From: Gemmatimonadota bacterium | GTDB lineage: Bacteria; Latescibacterota; UBA2968; UBA8231 | DNA: 64,000 bases | Direction: 5' to 3' | Assembly: GCA_018673255.1 (NCBI GenBank) | Contig: JABHDC010000124.1 | Coordinates: 20,400 to 84,399, forward strand | Part shown: piece by piece, positions 61,097-64,000 of the stretch | Layout of the letters: each line of letters starts with the position of its first letter | Numbering within the stretch: the stretch's first letter is position 1 | The notes under the pieces: model-generated | The model's input: only the letters and a program-made list of their open reading frames with translations | What the model was told of the DNA's origin: nothing | The model's database searches: none | Made by a program: the position numbers and the translations under genes

Positions 61097-62287
61097 CTAT
61101 TGCCAGATCCCTTCGTCGGGCGCCCGGTCCCCGAGAGCCTCGATGATCGCTGCTTCGTTGAGCTGGATTCCGAGCCCCGGCTCATCGGGCACGACCATGT
61201 ATCCGGCCTCGATCAGCGATCGATCGCCCGATCGAGTATCCGGGGTCGTGATCATGTTCATCCACAGGGGGATGTTGCCGGAGTGATACTCCAGGGCAAG
61301 GAAGTTCGGAATCGTCGAGCAGATGTGGGCCGCCGCTACGGCGACCAGGGGGCTGGTCATGTTGTGAGGGGCGATCGACATGTGATACATCTGCGCCATT
61401 TCAGCGATCCGACGGATCTCGATGGCGCCGCCGCTGTGCGGGATATCGGGTTCGAGCAGGTCGCAGGCCTGCTTGACGATCAGGTCCCGATGCAGTTGCG
61501 CGCCATACAGGATTTCTCCCGTGCAGATGGGCGTCGATGTCTGGGCAACAATCTTGGCCATGGCATCCACGTTCCCCCACTCCCACCGAACCGGATCCTC
61601 CAGCCATAGCAGATGCAGGTGCTCCACGTCCTTGGCCACGCGCAGTGCGTCGGGCAAGTTGAAGGAGCCGTGCAGGTCAAAGGCGAGGTCGACGTCGGGG
61701 CCGATGGCGTCTCGCACGGCCTGCGCACAGGCGATGATGTGGGCGTGCTGGCGAGGACTGATGGACCGGTCGTATCGATCCATCTGCCAGGGGTTGGCCA
61801 CATCCAGGTCGAACTTCACGGCGGTGAAGCCCTCGTCGACCACACGTCGCGCCTGCTCGGCGTAGGCGGCGGGCTCGTAGACCGGGTCGAGTTCCCCCGA
61901 CTCCCGCACTTCTGCCCAGCGACGGGCATAGTCTTCGGCCGTCCAGTAGGCACCCGAGTGGCAGTCGATGTACATGCGGATCGAGTCGCGGATCTTACCG
62001 CCGAGCAGATCGTGCACGGGGCGGTTGAGGATCTTTCCCTTCAGATCCCACAGGGCGATCTCGATCCCAGACCCGCGGCCCTTCATCTGCCACAGAAGGT
62101 CTTGATGCAGACGGTTGATCCGTTCGGGGTCCCGGCCGATCAGCGCCTGCCGCACAGGCTCGACGGGAGTCGGGCCCACCCACTCGCCAAGTCCAAAGAC
62201 ACCGGCGTCCGTCTCGATCTTCAGCAGAGACCAGTTCCGATTCGCCACGCCCATGGAGGGCGTCACCTTCACATCCGTTATCTGCAT
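61097..62287 (-). CDS. Enolase-superfamily (mandelate racemase-like) enzyme
   Basis: A 396-aa enzyme. Metal ligands are readable in the barrel: Asp in AFDLHGS, Glu in WLEDPV and Glu in CTGEIL. The general acid/base region shows VKFDLD and later PHNMTSP with a histidine. This pattern (one Lys-x-Asp and a His in the P-H-N loop) suits sugar-acid dehydratases of the RspA/ManD-like groups. AGGAGGG lies eight bases before the ATG. It is downstream of a second superfamily member in the same orientation, with 142 bp between, and a GH2-like gene upstream of that. Confidence 0.88.
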   Translation of the reverse strand: MQITDVKVTPSMGVANRNWSLLKIETDAGVFGLGEWVGPTPVEPVRQALIGRDPERINRLHQDLLWQMKGRGSGIEIALWDLKGKILNRPVHDLLGGKIRDSIRMYIDCHSGAYWTAEDYARRWAEVRESGELDPVYEPAAYAEQARRVVDEGFTAVKFDLDVANPWQMDRYDRSISPRQHAHIIACAQAVRDAIGPDVDLAFDLHGSFNLPDALRVAKDVEHLHLLWLEDPVRWEWGNVDAMAKIVAQTSTPICTGEILYGAQLHRDLIVKQACDLLEPDIPHSGGAIEIRRIAEMAQMYHMSIAPHNMTSPLVAVAAAHICSTIPNFLALEYHSGNIPLWMNMITTPDTRSGDRSLIEAGYMVVPDEPGLGIQLNEAAIIEALGDRAPDEGIWQ

Positions 62288-62429
62288 CGTCTGACCCTCC
62301 TGTACGGTCAGCGAAGAGTAACGGTGAATCTCAGGCAGAGCGCCACCCGCTCGGGGCTGTTCAGATGCGACGAAGGCGACCGAACCGGCCCGGTGGCCAG
62401 GGCATTCCTGTCGTGGGTGGCGGGGTCAT

Positions 62430-63686
62430 TCAGGTCGCCAGAGGCATGCCCTCGTCTGGGATATTCCACGGACCGGGCTGGAAAGCAAACTCCTCCTCGA
62501 GTCCGTCTCGCAGTTCCACGCCCAGACCAGGCCCCTCTGGCAGGTCGAGGTGCCCATCCACCACGCGCAGAGGTTCCTTGAACAGGCTTTCCTTGAGGGG
62601 ATTGGCCGTCATGTTCGACTCGAGGAGGAAACGATTCGGGCAGGCCGCCATCAGGTGGGCATTGGCGATCGTCACGAGCCCGCCCTGCCAGTTGTGGGCG
62701 CAGAATCGCACACCACGAGTGTGGGCCATGCGCGCCATCTGCCACGCTTCCGTCATCCCAGCATCATCGCAGCCGTGTTGGACGATGTCGTAGGCGCCTC
62801 GGTCTACCCACTCCATCAATTCCCGCCGGTTGGGACGCCCCTCGCCGCCCGATATCATGACCGTGGGCAGGGCACGACCGATGGTCAGGTAGTTGTCGAT
62901 GGCATCGTTCCCGATCTTGCTCGTGGGCTCTTCAAACCAGAGGAATCCGAGTTCCTCAAGAACAGGAGCGATCTCCAGGCACTGTTGCAGGGACCAGCGA
63001 CAGTTGGCCTCCTGGATCAAATCGAAGTCGGGACCCACTGCCTCCCGGATCTGGCGCAGATAGGGGACATATTCCTCGAGGGTGATTCCCAACCGACCGA
63101 ATCCGCCGCCCATACGGAACTTGAAGGCCGTGTAGCCATTGCGCTGATGTCGCAGCGCCTTCTCAACCAGACTCTCGGGCCCATCGTAGGGCGAATCGCG
63201 CCGCCAGCTGAACTCGCCGCCACTGGCATAGACTCGCAAGCGGGTCACGGGCTCCTCGTCGATGGCAAGCAACTGGTAGAGGGGGCGTTCCACCGCCCGG
63301 CCGATGATGTCCCACAGTGCCACATCGACACCGGCCCACGCCGATCGTCCCTGCCCGCCGCACAGGCCTGCCGACAGGGTTTCCACATCGAAGGGATTCC
63401 TGCCGATCAGGAGGGGTCGGATCACCTCCTCCACATACCGTTGCAGCTGCGCCGGTCCCCCGTAGCGGCTGCACGCGCCGATCCCGGTGATCTGGGCGTC
63501 GGTGGAGATGTGGATGATGACGGTGCACGTGTTGACGATGACGACATTCTCGTCACCGTCAGCCCAGCGCTCCTCCGGTCTGAGCTGATACGAGAGGAGG
63601 GTGACCCGTACATCGGTGATTGTGAGGGATGGCCGGGGCAGACCCTCGAGAGGATGGACACGATGGGCAGAGGCCGGCGTGGACAT
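62430..63686 (-). CDS. Enolase-superfamily (mandelate racemase-like) enzyme
   Basis: A 418-aa enzyme with the N-terminal capping domain and barrel. Ligand-like residues: Glu in IQEANCRWS, Glu in WFEEPTS and Glu in SGGEGR. KFRMGG provides Lys-x-Arg in place of the usual Lys-x-Lys, and CAHNWQGG provides a histidine. These changes suggest a specific sugar-acid dehydratase or epimerase subgroup. AGGAGAG lies just before the ATG at 63686. It is distinct from the 61097 enzyme. Confidence 0.87.
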   Translation of the reverse strand: MSTPASAHRVHPLEGLPRPSLTITDVRVTLLSYQLRPEERWADGDENVVIVNTCTVIIHISTDAQITGIGACSRYGGPAQLQRYVEEVIRPLLIGRNPFDVETLSAGLCGGQGRSAWAGVDVALWDIIGRAVERPLYQLLAIDEEPVTRLRVYASGGEFSWRRDSPYDGPESLVEKALRHQRNGYTAFKFRMGGGFGRLGITLEEYVPYLRQIREAVGPDFDLIQEANCRWSLQQCLEIAPVLEELGFLWFEEPTSKIGNDAIDNYLTIGRALPTVMISGGEGRPNRRELMEWVDRGAYDIVQHGCDDAGMTEAWQMARMAHTRGVRFCAHNWQGGLVTIANAHLMAACPNRFLLESNMTANPLKESLFKEPLRVVDGHLDLPEGPGLGVELRDGLEEEFAFQPGPWNIPDEGMPLAT

Positions 63687-63738
63687 TCAGACTCTCCTGA
63701 AAAGAGGATGCAGTGCTGTGGGTATGGCCCTGCCGCGA

Positions 63739-64000
63739 TCACGCGGGATCACGCGGCATCTGATGCACTTGGATGCGTGTGGTCTCACTCTCGATCCCGG
63801 CACCGGTGGCCTTCACCGAGATCTCTCCAAATGTCCTGGTTGACTGCAGGATCAGCAGACACCGGCCCTGGTGGGTCAGACAGGTGGGCGAATCGTAGCC
63901 GTCACGTGAGCGGTTGGCTCCATTGTCTGTTGCCAGGAGTCGGCAATCGCCATCGATCTCGAATGTGACTTCACCCTCGCAGTACCGGACCGGATTCCCA
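63739..64000 (-). CDS. C-terminal end of a glycoside hydrolase family 2-like gene (partial)
   Basis: The last 86 codons of a minus-strand gene, starting beyond the window. They resemble the C-terminal beta-sandwich (DUF4982/Big-like) domains of GH2 beta-galactosidase-like enzymes: VTFEIDGDCRLLATDNG, QGRCLLILQS and GEISVKATGAGIES. The stop is at 63739-63741. It is too short to predict substrate. It is upstream of the enolase-superfamily genes in the same direction. Confidence 0.7.
   Translation of the reverse strand, partial: GNPVRYCEGEVTFEIDGDCRLLATDNGANRSRDGYDSPTCLTHQGRCLLILQSTRTFGEISVKATGAGIESETTRIQVHQMPRDPA

Noticed and set aside
62550..63968. 472-codon plus-strand open frame
   Set aside because: Antisense to an unmistakable enolase-superfamily gene and to the GH2-like end.

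Overview
The window is GC-rich, densely coded bacterial chromosome from a diderm. It encodes lipoproteins with clear lipoboxes, predicted outer-membrane barrels, an ExbB/ExbD motor and flagellar C-ring proteins. CRTAC1-type FG-GAP/ASPIC-UnbV proteins, TPR proteins, FlgD-type Ig tails, phytanoyl-CoA-dioxygenase-like, Gfo/Idh/MocA and enolase-superfamily genes together recall uncultured FCB-group lineages such as Latescibacterota or Poribacteria. That placement is an inference from gene content only. No rRNA, tRNA, CRISPR array, insertion sequence or phage gene was recognised.

Layout. 169-3278 (minus): a MalFG-type carbohydrate ABC importer, divergent from a CBM9-like exported protein (3437) across a promoter region with a LacI-like operator. 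4331-10292: TPR proteins and a large TPR/FG-GAP protein. 10312-15208 (minus): a four-gene exported operon (TonB-like/DUF4159-like protein, HEAT lipoprotein, CsgG/FlgT-like protein, CRTAC1 protein). 15619: a second CBM9-like protein with its own sigma70-like promoter, followed by a 16-bp tandem repeat and an intrinsic terminator. 16686-34204 (plus): a long envelope region with two paralogous ~990-residue predicted outer-membrane proteins, two paralogous lipoproteins, a discoidin/FlgD-Ig protein, a PorV-like barrel, a ~1090-residue TPR protein, ExbB, two different ExbDs and a parvulin-like lipoprotein. 34279-38489: an SGNH-TPR protein, a CsgG/FlgT-like lipoprotein and a beta-propeller lipoprotein. 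38700-47869 (plus): a ribose-type ABC importer flanked by two paralogous ~640-residue polytopic membrane proteins, then a CRTAC1 protein. 47947-49928 (minus): an oxidoreductase and a PhyH-type dioxygenase. 50245-52186 (minus): a glycyl-radical enzyme that has lost its N-terminal part, abutting a small exported protein. 52281-53573 (minus): a FliG_C-MotA-MotA fusion. 53834-56478 (minus): a GNAT gene and a lipoprotein gene split by two compensating frameshifts. 56887-60972 (plus): an isolated flagellar C-ring operon behind a sigma54 promoter. 61097-64000 (minus): two enolase-superfamily genes and the 3' end of a GH2-like glycosidase gene.

The most novel material is the motor-related set. The soluble protein at 52281-53573 joins a FliG C-terminal torque domain to two MotA cytoplasmic domains that have lost their membrane segments; the charged residues of both sides of the rotor-stator interface are retained. 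The nearby C-ring operon encodes two FliN-like proteins, a full FliG, a FliM fused to a receiver domain that has lost its phosphoacceptor, and a short second FliG with a degraded torque helix. In the envelope region, one of the two ExbDs has lost the proton-carrying aspartate. Together these suggest a regulated or altered rotor-stator interface and an asymmetric 5:2-type envelope motor. Both are hypotheses from sequence.
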